64,000 nucleotides of DNA from Thalassoroseus pseudoceratinae (GTDB taxonomy: Bacteria; Planctomycetota; Planctomycetia; Planctomycetales; Planctomycetaceae): positions 372,001 through 436,000 of the forward strand of contig NZ_JAALXT010000007.1 of assembly GCF_011634775.1 (NCBI RefSeq). The letters are read 5' to 3'. Positions 25,051 through 33,885 of the stretch are shown here, piece after piece. Both the position numbers and the translations under genes were made by a program. The notes beneath the pieces are model-generated. The model did no database searches. It worked only from the letters and a program-made list of their open reading frames with translations, and was not told the origin of the DNA. Every line of letters begins with the position of its first letter. Positions within the stretch are counted from its first letter, which is position 1.

Positions 25051-26007
25051 TCAAGCATCGTAGAAGTAAACCCGTTCGGCCGTTCGACGCAGTAGATTCT
25101 CCCGATCGGAGTCGGAGAGGAAATCCATGCGATCGCGGACCAATGCGATGGAATCGTGATAGGTGTTCGGTTTGACGATTTGATACGGACTGTCGCTGGC
25201 CCACATGCACCGTTCGGTGCCGTAGGCGTCCAGCACGCGACGGATCATCGGGACCAATTCCGTGTGCGGCGGTTTCTTCTTGCCGAGGGCGTAGTAAGCG
25301 GAAATCTTGAGGGCCGTCTTCGGGTACTTGGCGAGATCGCAGAGTTGCTTCAAGTCGCGTTCGCGAATGGTTCCGTCGATGCCAACGCGAGCGAAGTGAT
25401 CGATTACCACCGGTGTGTCGGGGTGTTTCTTGCACATCGCGTTCACGGCGGGCAGGTCTTCGGGATTGATCAGGCAGCACATCGATTGCCCGGTTTCAGC
25501 GGCACATTTCCACATTGCATCCATGCCCGGTCCGCTCAGCCAGTCTTTGGCACCGCGAATTCCCGACGTGATCCGAAACGCCGTCACCCGTTGCGGCAAG
25601 AGTTCACGCATCTTTTGATCGGGGTTTGGCTGCGTGTCGTCGACCATTCCGACCACGCGGAATTTCTTCGGATATTCCTTCGCCGCCCAGATGAGATACG
25701 AGTTATCCCACCCGTGATAAATATGGTGCTGAATCAAAACGACTCGCGAGACGTTTTCCTTGCCGGCAACTTCGAGCAGTTCTTCGGCGGTGAAACTCGG
25801 CGGAGCCAAATCCGCGACGGTTTGCCCTTCCGCCAATGGGAAGCGTTCGACGTCTCGCGTCCAAATGTGCGAGTGGGCATCGATCCAACCGGTTTCCGGT
25901 GTGGTGGCTTTGTCGGCGGCTTGCAACAGCGAACCGGTCAGCACTCCGGCAGCAGTCGCGGCGGATGTGTGCAACATTCCACGACGAGAAAGAGACGTTT
26001 GGTTCAC
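25051..26007 (-). CDS. Tat-exported amidohydrolase (metal-dependent TIM barrel)
   Basis: A 318-residue protein of the amidohydrolase-2 family. It starts at GTG 26007 (GAGGA about 8 bases upstream), giving a twin-arginine-type leader SLSRRGMLHTSAATAAGVL. The metal-binding pattern is IDAHSHIW at about residue 40, a histidine in VVIDHFARVG, and the C-terminal aspartate in WASDSPYQ. Members hydrolyse lactones or decarboxylate aromatic acids; the substrate here is unknown. It is transcribed away from the GH5-like gene, with 131 bases between the two starts. Confidence 0.88.
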   Translation of the reverse strand: MNQTSLSRRGMLHTSAATAAGVLTGSLLQAADKATTPETGWIDAHSHIWTRDVERFPLAEGQTVADLAPPSFTAEELLEVAGKENVSRVVLIQHHIYHGWDNSYLIWAAKEYPKKFRVVGMVDDTQPNPDQKMRELLPQRVTAFRITSGIRGAKDWLSGPGMDAMWKCAAETGQSMCCLINPEDLPAVNAMCKKHPDTPVVIDHFARVGIDGTIRERDLKQLCDLAKYPKTALKISAYYALGKKKPPHTELVPMIRRVLDAYGTERCMWASDSPYQIVKPNTYHDSIALVRDRMDFLSDSDRENLLRRTAERVYFYDA

Positions 26008-26138
26008 AGTGGAATCCTCGGAAGATGATCGACGACGGAAAAAGATTTCTGCGGGTTGCTCGTTCAATTCAACGTTCTGTTATACGATACCGGTTGGTGT
26101 CGAGGATCGTCAACGAATGGAATGGAAGGGAAGACACA

Positions 26139-27230
26139 ATGCGAACGAGCGCTCTTTTGATGTTGGCATTGGTCGTTGGCTCCGATGCGTCGGCCGCCGA
26201 CTTGGACCGTATCCGCGTGGCGGACGATCAATCCGGGTTCGTATTCACGGAGTCCGGGAAACCGTTCCGGCCTTGGGGGTTCAACTACGATCACGATCGC
26301 GATGGTCGCTTGTTGGAAGAGTATTGGCAGGATCAATGGACCGAAGTTGAATCCGACTTCGCGGAGATGAAAAAGCTCGGTGCGAACGTCGTGCGGATTC
26401 ACTTGCAAGTCGAAGCCTTTCTCAATAGCCCGACCGAACCGAACCAAGCATCACTCGACCGACTAGCTCAACTGTTGAAACTCGCCGAACGGACGGGGTT
26501 GTATTTGGATATCACGGGGCTGGGGTGCTACCACAAACAAGATGTTCCCGCATGGTTCAATGAACTCGCCGAGCAACAGCGGTGGCAAGCTCAAGCGGTA
26601 TTTTGGTCGGCGGTGGCGAAAACGTGTGCGGCGAGTCCCGCCGTCTTTTGCTACGACTTGATGAACGAACCCGTAGTCCCCGGTGGAGCGCGGAAGAATC
26701 GCGATTGGCTCGGACCGGGATTCGGTGGCAAGCATTTCGTGCAATTCATCACGCTCGATCCCGCCGGCCGCAAACGCCCGGAAATTGCGAAACAGTGGGT
26801 GAAAACGCTCGTGCAAGCCATCCGCGAACAGGACAAAACCCACATGATCACCGTCGGCCTGGTTCCCTGGAGTCTGGACCGCCCCGGTCTCACCAGCGGT
26901 TTCGATCCAAACGTGATCGCCGATGATCTCGACTTCATCGCGATGCACATTTACCCCGAAAGTCAAAAAGTCGACGAAGCCATGGAAACGCTCGCCGGGT
27001 TCGCAGCCGTCGGCAAACCCGTGGTGATCGAAGAGATCTTTCCTCTCAAATGCAACATGGACGACTTCGCCGAGTTCATCGAGCGATCGAAGCAACACGC
27101 CTCGGGGTGGATCGGCTTTTATTGGGGGGCGACCCGCGATGAACTCCAAGAGGAGAAAACCATTTCAGCGGCGATCACTCGTCAATGGTTGGAATTTTTC
27201 CAGAAGAACTCAGCAGACATGAAGCGATAA
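26139..27230 (+). CDS. Exported GH5-like glycoside hydrolase
   Basis: A 363-residue secreted enzyme: signal peptide 1-19 (GSDASA), then a (beta/alpha)8 barrel of the cellulase/mannanase clan. The general acid is in YDLMNEPV and the likely nucleophile in VVIEEIFPL; the front strand reads FRPWGFNYDHD and the conserved arginine is in NVVRIHLQVE. GGAAGGGAAG precedes ATG 26139. It is followed 64 bases later by a sialidase-like gene on the same strand, suggesting joint breakdown of a glycan. The exact family within the clan and the substrate cannot be told from reading alone. Confidence 0.87.
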   Translation: MRTSALLMLALVVGSDASAADLDRIRVADDQSGFVFTESGKPFRPWGFNYDHDRDGRLLEEYWQDQWTEVESDFAEMKKLGANVVRIHLQVEAFLNSPTEPNQASLDRLAQLLKLAERTGLYLDITGLGCYHKQDVPAWFNELAEQQRWQAQAVFWSAVAKTCAASPAVFCYDLMNEPVVPGGARKNRDWLGPGFGGKHFVQFITLDPAGRKRPEIAKQWVKTLVQAIREQDKTHMITVGLVPWSLDRPGLTSGFDPNVIADDLDFIAMHIYPESQKVDEAMETLAGFAAVGKPVVIEEIFPLKCNMDDFAEFIERSKQHASGWIGFYWGATRDELQEEKTISAAITRQWLEFFQKNSADMKR

Positions 27231-27294
27231 CGCACCGGACTCGATTTGCAATCACCAGGATTTCACCAACCCTTTGATACCGGGAGACTGAACT

Positions 27295-28293
27295 GTGCTG
27301 AAACTGTTAACGTCATCACTCATCGCGAGTTGCCTGCTCGTCACGACTTTGAAGGCCGAAGACGAAAGCGAGTTACGACTCGTCGAATCACAACGCATTT
27401 GGGACCACGCTCCCCACAATGCGTTTACGGATTTAATTCGGTTTCAGGATCGCTGGTTCTGTGTGTTTCGAGAGGGGAAAGGTCACGTTTCGGCAGATGG
27501 AGCGTTGCGGGTCATCACTTCGGTGGATGGCAAGGATTGGAAATCGGCGGCGTTGGTCACTTCCGACGACTCCGACCTCCGCGATGCCAAAATTACGACC
27601 ACTCCGGATGGGCGTTTGATGCTGTCTGGAGCGGAAGCCATGAACGACCCGAAAACCTACAAGCACCAATCGCTCGTTTGGTTCTCCGAGGACGGTCGAA
27701 ACTGGAGCCAAGAATACGAAGTCGGCGATCACGACAACTGGCTTTGGCGAATCACTTGGCAAGATAACAAGGCGTACGGATTCGGTTACGGTTGTGGGAA
27801 GGGAGATCGCTGTTTGCGATTGTTCCGCAGTTCCGATGGAAAAACTTTCGACACGCTCATTGAGAAAGTGGCGGTCGAGGGAACTTACCCGAACGAAACG
27901 TCTGTCGTGTTCACACCCGACGACACCGGCTATTGCTTGTTGCGTCAGGATGGAAAACCGAACTCCGGTTACATTGGCAAATCGTCGCCACCGTACACCG
28001 AATGGGAGTGGAAATCGCTCAATAAGCGGATCGGCGGTCCGCACATGATTCGTCTTCCGGACGGTCGTTTTTTGGCGGCGGTTCGGTTGTATGACTCGCC
28101 GGTTCGGACGTCGATCTGTTGGCTCGATCCGGAAAATGCAAAACTCACAGAAGCTTTGAAACTTCCCTCCGGCGGCGACACCAGTTACGCCGGTCTCGCT
28201 TGGCATGACGACATGCTGTGGGTGAGTTATTACTCATCTCACGAGGGCAAAACGGCCATCTATCTGGCCAAGGTGGAAGTTGCTCCGAAGTAG
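27295..28293 (+). CDS. Exported sialidase-like (BNR repeat) protein
   Basis: A 332-residue secreted beta-propeller protein, starting with GTG 27295 and a signal peptide of ~20 residues (LLVTTLKAE). Propeller strands contain Asp-box-like turns (TSVDGKDWKS, FSEDGRNWSQ, RSSDGKTFD) typical of sialidases and related exo-glycosidases. A FREGKGHVS segment near residue 58 resembles the arginine region of such proteins. Whether it is an active sialidase is doubtful because the full arginine triad cannot be assigned. Probably in one unit with the GH5-like gene; converges with ribD. Confidence 0.8.
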   Translation: MLKLLTSSLIASCLLVTTLKAEDESELRLVESQRIWDHAPHNAFTDLIRFQDRWFCVFREGKGHVSADGALRVITSVDGKDWKSAALVTSDDSDLRDAKITTTPDGRLMLSGAEAMNDPKTYKHQSLVWFSEDGRNWSQEYEVGDHDNWLWRITWQDNKAYGFGYGCGKGDRCLRLFRSSDGKTFDTLIEKVAVEGTYPNETSVVFTPDDTGYCLLRQDGKPNSGYIGKSSPPYTEWEWKSLNKRIGGPHMIRLPDGRFLAAVRLYDSPVRTSICWLDPENAKLTEALKLPSGGDTSYAGLAWHDDMLWVSYYSSHEGKTAIYLAKVEVAPK

Positions 28294-28326
28294 AACCGCG
28301 AAGCCAGATCGAAACCGTGTCGGGGT

Positions 28327-29454
28327 TCAACGCACGACTCGTCCGCGAATGTAGACATCACTACCAAGCGGACGAACCACGGTTTCTTCGAGTTGCGGGG
28401 TTTGCGAGACGGTTTCCAACCCCAAACCGGCCAGTGGGGTGATGGCATCGGTTCCGCCGAGCAGTTTCGGAGCCACAAACACGTGGCATTCGTCGATGAG
28501 GTCATCATCGAAACATTGTCCCAGCAACTCACCGCCGCCTTCGACCAACACGTTCGTCATCTTCCTCCGACCCAGTTCCAAGAACAATTCCGGAAGTGAA
28601 ACCTTCGGCGATGTGCCATCGGAATCGGCGGTCGTGGGCAACACAAGAACTTCGACACCGGCGGCTCGGAATTGTTCGATGCTCTCGGCCGATGCCCGTT
28701 CCGAAGTGGCGAGCAACACGGGATGCTCGCCAGCGGTTTGGACTAATTGACTGTCTAACGGCAATCGGCCCAGAGCATCGACGACGATGCGGGTTGCCGA
28801 GCGTGGTCCGGGCGGACGCGCGGTCAGTTGCGGATTGTCCGCGATGGCCGTGCCGATGCCGACCATAACGCCGTCCATTCGGCTTCGCAGATGATGCACC
28901 GTTCGCCGGGACAACTCGTTGGAAATCCACTGAGATTGCCCGGTTCGCGAGGCGATTTTTCCATCGAGCGTCATCGCCCATTTCGCATGGACGAACGGCA
29001 AACCGAGGCGGATCAATTTGGAGAACGGTGCAATCAGCGATTTTGCATCGTCTTCCAATACGCCAATCGTGACTTCGATATTCGCCGCTTCGAGGGCTCG
29101 AACACCGGCCCCGGCAGTATGAGGAGCGGGGTCGTGCGTGCCAATGACGACTCGCCGAATGCCTGCGTCGATCACAGCTTGAGCACACGGCGGCGTTTTT
29201 CCGTGATGATTGCACGGCTCCAGCGTGACGTACAACGTGGCTCCGCTGGCATCCGCGCCGGCTTGCTCGAGTGCGTGGACCTCGGCGTGGGATTCGCCAA
29301 ACCGTTCGTGCCAACCCTCGCCGATGACTTCACCGTCGGCATTCACGACGACTGCACCGACTGCCGGATTCGGCTCGACCATGCCCAAGCCGCGAACGGC
29401 AAGCTCTAACGCCCACCGCATGGCTTCTTCGTGCGTGTCCAACCGTGCGACCAT
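28327..29454 (-). CDS. ribD: Bifunctional riboflavin deaminase/reductase RibD
   Basis: A 375-residue enzyme for two consecutive steps of riboflavin synthesis. The deaminase domain (1-145) has the zinc site HAEVHAL and PCNHHGKTPPC; the reductase domain (150-375) includes FVHAKWAMTLDGKIAS and LVEGGGELLG. Full length for the family. ATG 29454 is preceded by an in-frame TTG that is less likely. No other rib genes are nearby; it converges with the sialidase-like gene, 33 bases apart. Confidence 0.96.
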   Translation of the reverse strand: MVARLDTHEEAMRWALELAVRGLGMVEPNPAVGAVVVNADGEVIGEGWHERFGESHAEVHALEQAGADASGATLYVTLEPCNHHGKTPPCAQAVIDAGIRRVVIGTHDPAPHTAGAGVRALEAANIEVTIGVLEDDAKSLIAPFSKLIRLGLPFVHAKWAMTLDGKIASRTGQSQWISNELSRRTVHHLRSRMDGVMVGIGTAIADNPQLTARPPGPRSATRIVVDALGRLPLDSQLVQTAGEHPVLLATSERASAESIEQFRAAGVEVLVLPTTADSDGTSPKVSLPELFLELGRRKMTNVLVEGGGELLGQCFDDDLIDECHVFVAPKLLGGTDAITPLAGLGLETVSQTPQLEETVVRPLGSDVYIRGRVVR

Positions 29455-29640
29455 CAAAAATCCGTGCTGCGAAATTATCGTGATCAGGAAGATTCACGAA
29501 TGTTGCGAGAAATGCAATCAACCTCGAATCGTTGATTGAGTGCCACCAGCTGCGTCAGTGACACCCAATATCATCAAACGTATCAACAACCAAACTCACC
29601 GACAAGAAGTTCCGACAAACAACTCGATCGGGTTACTCCT

Positions 29641-29724
29641 GATCGTAGCGGTTTCCGTCTCATGAGGCCAAAAAAACAACGTCTTTTTTTGGCCATCACG
29701 AACACAGAAGACCGGAATTCGATC
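29641..29724. repeat. Repeated structured element, copy B
   Basis: Second copy of the element at 12474-12558. GATCG (29641-29645) pairs with CGATC (29720-29724); in copy A the matching pairing is GATCG with CGGTC, so the stem is kept through an A-to-G change (U-A to U-G). The inner hairpin is perfect here: GGCCAAAAAAA (29666-29676), loop CAACGTC, TTTTTTTGGCC (29684-29694). It touches the stop codon of the SEC-C gene (29724-29726, minus strand) and lies upstream of ribD. Confidence 0.7.
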
Positions 29725-31874
29725 TAATCTTCACCCGGCATCCAGAGCTTCCGGGTCGCGTTCTCCGGTGCTTGACTGGCGGAGTCTGGTGTCCACAGGC
29801 CGCCACTCGAAACTTGACCGCTCACGCCGCCAACTTCGACCCGCTCGGGAAGTTGCAACCCGTACGCTTCGAAGACCATTTGCACGTGTTCGGCCAACTG
29901 AGGAATTTTCTTGGCGTAACGATCGAGCAACTGTTGCGCGAACGGCATGAGTTCGGCGTCGGTCGGGTCTTCGACTCGGAGTGACAACTCACGGATTTCC
30001 CATCGCACGATCTGAGCGAAGGCGTCTTCCGTGGTGGCTGCGTGTTCTTTGCCTTGGCGAATCCAATCGAACGCCGCTTCCCGATCGTTGCGGTCGCGGG
30101 CGAGTTCGCACAGCGTGTACAACGCACGGTCCAAGTCCAGCGATCCTCGACAACTCTCCCGAGACAAAGCCTCGCGAAGCGTCATTTCGAGGAACTTGTT
30201 ATGCCGCAGCAACAACGCACGGTTCAACACGTAGTTGAGTTGCGTATCGTCGAGTTGATCGATTGGTAGGCGATGCATTTTCATCACCGAGAACGAACCC
30301 AAGGGCAGGTCGTTGGTGACTTCGATCGGCTCGGATGCGGGAAGTTCCAGCCGTTGCATCATTTCCGGCACATCGAGAATGAACGCGTTGCGATCGCAGA
30401 AGGCGTCGAACACGTAGACCGATGCGGCCAGCGGAATCCGAGCTTTCTCATCACCAACGGCTTCAAGCGGTGTGCGATCGCCGAGGGCGGCTTGCCGGAG
30501 ATTCAACCATGTTTCGTCAACGTGGTGTTGCCATTGCTCTTTCTCGAGTTCCAATTGCCGAACGGCGGGCACCGATTTCGGGAAGTGCCATTGGAACTGA
30601 AGCGGCAAGAACTCCCGTGGTGTGAAGGCCCGCATTCCGGCGTCCGGGTCTTCTTGAGTGTCCTCGATTTCCTCGTCGGCGATGGACTCGAAAATCTCCC
30701 GGGCGGATTCGCTGAATTCCGTGGCCAATCGTGTCAGCCAGACCTGTGGGGAATCATCGGCAACGGCTTCCGCGAAGATCAATCTTCCGACCACTCGCGA
30801 GACGTTGTCCCGGGAAATCTCTTCTTCTTCGGAGATCGGTTCCCGATCGAGAATATTGACGACCGGCGGTTGTTTTTGGCCGTCTTCGTCGGGAGTCTCG
30901 GGGAGGCGTTCTAGTTGCGGATGATCGTCGATCATCGACAACAACTTGCTCACCGATTGCACCCGATAACCCACTGCGACCACATCGGCTTGGGCATCGG
31001 GAGCGTTTTGGTCGAGCAGTTGAGCGAGCGTTTCGTATTCGACGGCGGTTTCGAAATCGTCTTCCAAACGAGCCGCTCGATGCAACGATTCGGAGGCTTC
31101 CTCTTCGTCGCCGTCCCATGCCCAGCACAACCCCGCGTTGGCCCAGAGAACCGGGTTTTCCGAGTCATCCTCGGCCAACCGTTCGTACAAGTTCGCGGCG
31201 GTTTCGTAGCAACCCATGACGACCGACCGCTCGGCTCGTTTGAGCCATTTCGCTTGTTCCTCGGCGTTTTCGGCGTCTTCGGAAAGCTCGACGGGACGCA
31301 ACGGATGCGGCCCCCGCAACGGATACGGCAACCGTTCGTCGCCGTCAAAGTCGATCAATCGGAGGAAGACTTGTTGTTTGTCTTCTTCAGGAACCAAACG
31401 CATCGCGAGCGCCAAATGCTGACGGACCGCCAGATATTTTCGCTCGCCGTACATCAACCCGGCAATGCCCATGGCTAGCGAGCCGACGACATCCGGGAAA
31501 TGCTGAGCGCAATGACGGAACGCTTTGTAGACGTTCGGTTTTGCGTCTTCGAATCCCACTGCTCCGACCGACGCCGTCGCCAGCAACGCCAACGCAAACG
31601 GGTGATCGGGTTGTTTCTCAAGCAACACCGTGAGTGTTTCTTGAGCCTCGAGCGACCGGCCTTCGTTCAAAAGTACGCCCGCTCGGGTGACGTAAATCCA
31701 AGGAATTTCCGGTTTGGTTTTTTGCAGCCGATCTAAAACCTGCAAAGTCGCTTGAGTTTGGTGGTTCTCTTGCAGCCCGGCGACTTTGTCCATTTCTTCC
31801 GCAATGGGAAGACAACAAAATTTGAACTTCTTCCCGCTGCCACAAGGACATGGGTCGTAAGCATCATAAGCCAT
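29724..31874 (-). CDS. SEC-C zinc motif protein with TPR-like helical repeats
   Basis: A 716-residue cytoplasmic protein. Residues 7-19 form a SEC-C zinc motif (CPCGSGKKFKFCC), as at the C-terminus of SecA, where it binds SecB and ribosomes. The rest is helical with TPR-like units (around VLDRLQKTKPEIPWIYVTRA, and ETAANLYERLAEDDSENPVL) and an acidic middle (DEEIEDTQEDPDAG). ATG 31874 has AGGA 9 bases upstream; TTG and ATG codons further up are weaker. Long SEC-C/TPR proteins of this kind have no settled role; a link to protein export or ribosome-associated quality control is speculation. Confidence 0.82.
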   Translation of the reverse strand: MAYDAYDPCPCGSGKKFKFCCLPIAEEMDKVAGLQENHQTQATLQVLDRLQKTKPEIPWIYVTRAGVLLNEGRSLEAQETLTVLLEKQPDHPFALALLATASVGAVGFEDAKPNVYKAFRHCAQHFPDVVGSLAMGIAGLMYGERKYLAVRQHLALAMRLVPEEDKQQVFLRLIDFDGDERLPYPLRGPHPLRPVELSEDAENAEEQAKWLKRAERSVVMGCYETAANLYERLAEDDSENPVLWANAGLCWAWDGDEEEASESLHRAARLEDDFETAVEYETLAQLLDQNAPDAQADVVAVGYRVQSVSKLLSMIDDHPQLERLPETPDEDGQKQPPVVNILDREPISEEEEISRDNVSRVVGRLIFAEAVADDSPQVWLTRLATEFSESAREIFESIADEEIEDTQEDPDAGMRAFTPREFLPLQFQWHFPKSVPAVRQLELEKEQWQHHVDETWLNLRQAALGDRTPLEAVGDEKARIPLAASVYVFDAFCDRNAFILDVPEMMQRLELPASEPIEVTNDLPLGSFSVMKMHRLPIDQLDDTQLNYVLNRALLLRHNKFLEMTLREALSRESCRGSLDLDRALYTLCELARDRNDREAAFDWIRQGKEHAATTEDAFAQIVRWEIRELSLRVEDPTDAELMPFAQQLLDRYAKKIPQLAEHVQMVFEAYGLQLPERVEVGGVSGQVSSGGLWTPDSASQAPENATRKLWMPGED

Positions 31875-32272
31875 AAGGGTCATCCTGTCGTCCGAAGGGC
31901 CTCCGTGTCGCTGCCGCAACGGTATTGAGGCAGGGAGGTGCCGCTTGATATGCTGTTAGCCGCGGATGATATGCCACGGAACCAATGATAGTAGCAAATC
32001 CGTCGCCAATTCACAGGGTACTCTGCCGGATTGCGGGGGCCTCGACGAATTTTCAGAACGGCCCCATGATTGCTAATGGTCGGTCGCAATCCCCCCCCCG
32101 AATCGATCACCGATGGAATTCCGACAAGCAAACCATTTTTGATGCCGCACAAAGACGTTTGAGGAGAATCATCGTTTCCGAGCGTCAAACTCTCGCCGAT
32201 TGCGATTCGCTTGGGATCAAGTACAATCCGCACACGTGTCCAACCATAACCAGTCAGTGAAGGAATCGAACT
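31875..32272. other. Divergent region between the SEC-C and CDF genes
   Basis: About 400 bases with promoters for both directions but no clear consensus. A run of nine C lies at 32091-32099, the longest homopolymer of C I see in the window. Confidence 0.4.
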
Positions 32273-33211
32273 GTGGCCGCGAGCGGATCGAAAATTGCGA
32301 TTTACGGAGCCATCGCCGGCAACGGGGCGATTGCGGTCACGAAATTTATTGCCGCTGGGATCACCGGCAGTTCGGCGATGCTTTCCGAAGGCATTCACTC
32401 GGTTGTCGATACCGGCAACGGGGCGTTACTGCTGCTGGGAATTCGACTCAGCCAACGACCGGCGGACGACGAACACCCGTTCGGCTACGGTTTGGATCTC
32501 TATTTCTGGACGTTGATCGTCGCGGTCTTGATTTTCGGAATCGGCGGCGGCGTCTCGTTTTATGAGGGCATCCAACACGTGATGCACCCGGGCGAACTTC
32601 AAGACCCAACGGCCAATTACATCGTTTTGGGTTTGGCGATTGTCTTCGAAGGAGCTGCCTGGTGGTTGGCACTCAAGGGGTTTCTCCAGGCCAAAAACAA
32701 GGATCACGGCGTTTGGCAAGCGATTCGGCATAGCAAAGACCCGACCACATTCGCCGTGCTGTTCGAAGATTCCGCCGCGATGCTGGGGCTTGTGGTAGCG
32801 TTTCTCGGGATTTACTTCGGCCACCTGTTCGAAATGCCGGTTCTCGATGGTGTGGCGTCCATCATCATCGGTTTGATTCTGATGGGCGTGGCGTTGCTGC
32901 TCATTCGTGAGACACGCGGGTTACTCATCGGTGAAAGTGCGGACCCGACCACCGTTGCGAACGTTCGGCAAATCGCCACAAACGACCCGGCGGTTCAACG
33001 TGTTCGGAAGCCACTTACGTTGCACTTCGGTCCGGAAACAATCTTGCTCGCACTCGATGTGCATTTCCACGATGAACTATCGGCAGATGATGTCGAAACC
33101 GCAATTGACCGGTTGGAAGAGGCGATTCGCGCTCAACATCCGCAGATCAAACATATCTTCCTCGAAGCCGATTCCATCTCTGCTGGAGCGGAACGCCGAC
33201 GCAAATCATGA
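32273..33211 (+). CDS. Cation diffusion facilitator (CDF) metal transporter, ZnT9-like
   Basis: A 312-residue inner-membrane metal/proton antiporter starting at GTG 32273. Six membrane helices cover 5-220. Metal site residues are in SEGIHSVVDTGN (helix 2) and in FEDSAAMLGL (helix 5); the latter replaces the usual HxxxD by E-D, as in the ZnT9/SLC30A9-like branch. The C-terminal cytoplasmic dimerisation domain follows (220-312, LALDVHFHDELSADDVE). Zn, Co or Mn export is possible; the metal cannot be named. Stands alone, converging with a lipoprotein gene. Confidence 0.92.
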   Translation: MAASGSKIAIYGAIAGNGAIAVTKFIAAGITGSSAMLSEGIHSVVDTGNGALLLLGIRLSQRPADDEHPFGYGLDLYFWTLIVAVLIFGIGGGVSFYEGIQHVMHPGELQDPTANYIVLGLAIVFEGAAWWLALKGFLQAKNKDHGVWQAIRHSKDPTTFAVLFEDSAAMLGLVVAFLGIYFGHLFEMPVLDGVASIIIGLILMGVALLLIRETRGLLIGESADPTTVANVRQIATNDPAVQRVRKPLTLHFGPETILLALDVHFHDELSADDVETAIDRLEEAIRAQHPQIKHIFLEADSISAGAERRRKS

Positions 33212-33224
33212 CCAACGCACACCA

Positions 33225-33701
33225 TTAGTTCTCAGCGTTGGCGTCAATGGCTTCGAAGTGCTGTTGGAGCGATTCGCTGGGAAGTTCCCCCGGTGCGGTG
33301 AGCGAATTCGGGCGTTTTTTGCGGTAACGGATTCGCCATTCGGTTTTGTCGCGGGTCGTCATGGTGATGTCGCTGTGAGCGGTGCGATGCGTAAGACCCG
33401 GCAATCGCGGCGTGACGCTGGCGAAATCGTCATGATCATAGTTTTGCAGACCGCCAGCCAGATGGATGTCGTCTCCGTGACTATTCTTGTGAACGTGTGT
33501 CACGCTGCCAACAGCGGCTTCTTCCTCAAAGACAATCTCATAGCCTTCCGGAAAATGCTGAGCCATCAATTCCTCAGCTTTTTCACGGTTGCGGTCGGTG
33601 TCGGAGGGCATCGCGACCACGCCTTCCATCTCACCTTTGGTGACATAACGGGCCGACGCACATCCACTGAACAGCACTAGCATTCCCAGAAGGATTCGCA
33701 T
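33225..33701 (-). CDS. Small lipoprotein of unknown family
   Basis: A 158-residue protein with a lipoprotein leader (MRILLGMLVLFSGC, lipobox LFSGC, acylated Cys14). The mature part holds YVTKGEMEGVVAMPSD, VGSVTHVHKNSHGDD and a basic end. It is likely anchored in a membrane facing the periplasm. I do not recognise a function. It is 184 bases downstream of nothing on its own strand except the DUF1570 gene further right, which is also leftward; the two are not clearly co-transcribed. Confidence 0.75.
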   Translation of the reverse strand: MRILLGMLVLFSGCASARYVTKGEMEGVVAMPSDTDRNREKAEELMAQHFPEGYEIVFEEEAAVGSVTHVHKNSHGDDIHLAGGLQNYDHDDFASVTPRLPGLTHRTAHSDITMTTRDKTEWRIRYRKKRPNSLTAPGELPSESLQQHFEAIDANAEN

Positions 33702-33885
33702 CGATTGGCTCCTCAGCTGTTACGAAAAGACGGATTATGTGGCGTCTTCTCATTCAATCGGCAAATTCTGCGAAGGACTCCAAGAAAATCCTCAAGTTTT
33801 CTCCGAATCAAGTACGGAGTTTGTGTCGAGGTTCGATCGTGTGCGACTGCGGGGAATTGAACGAGTCGATCGGACAGTAGAGTGA

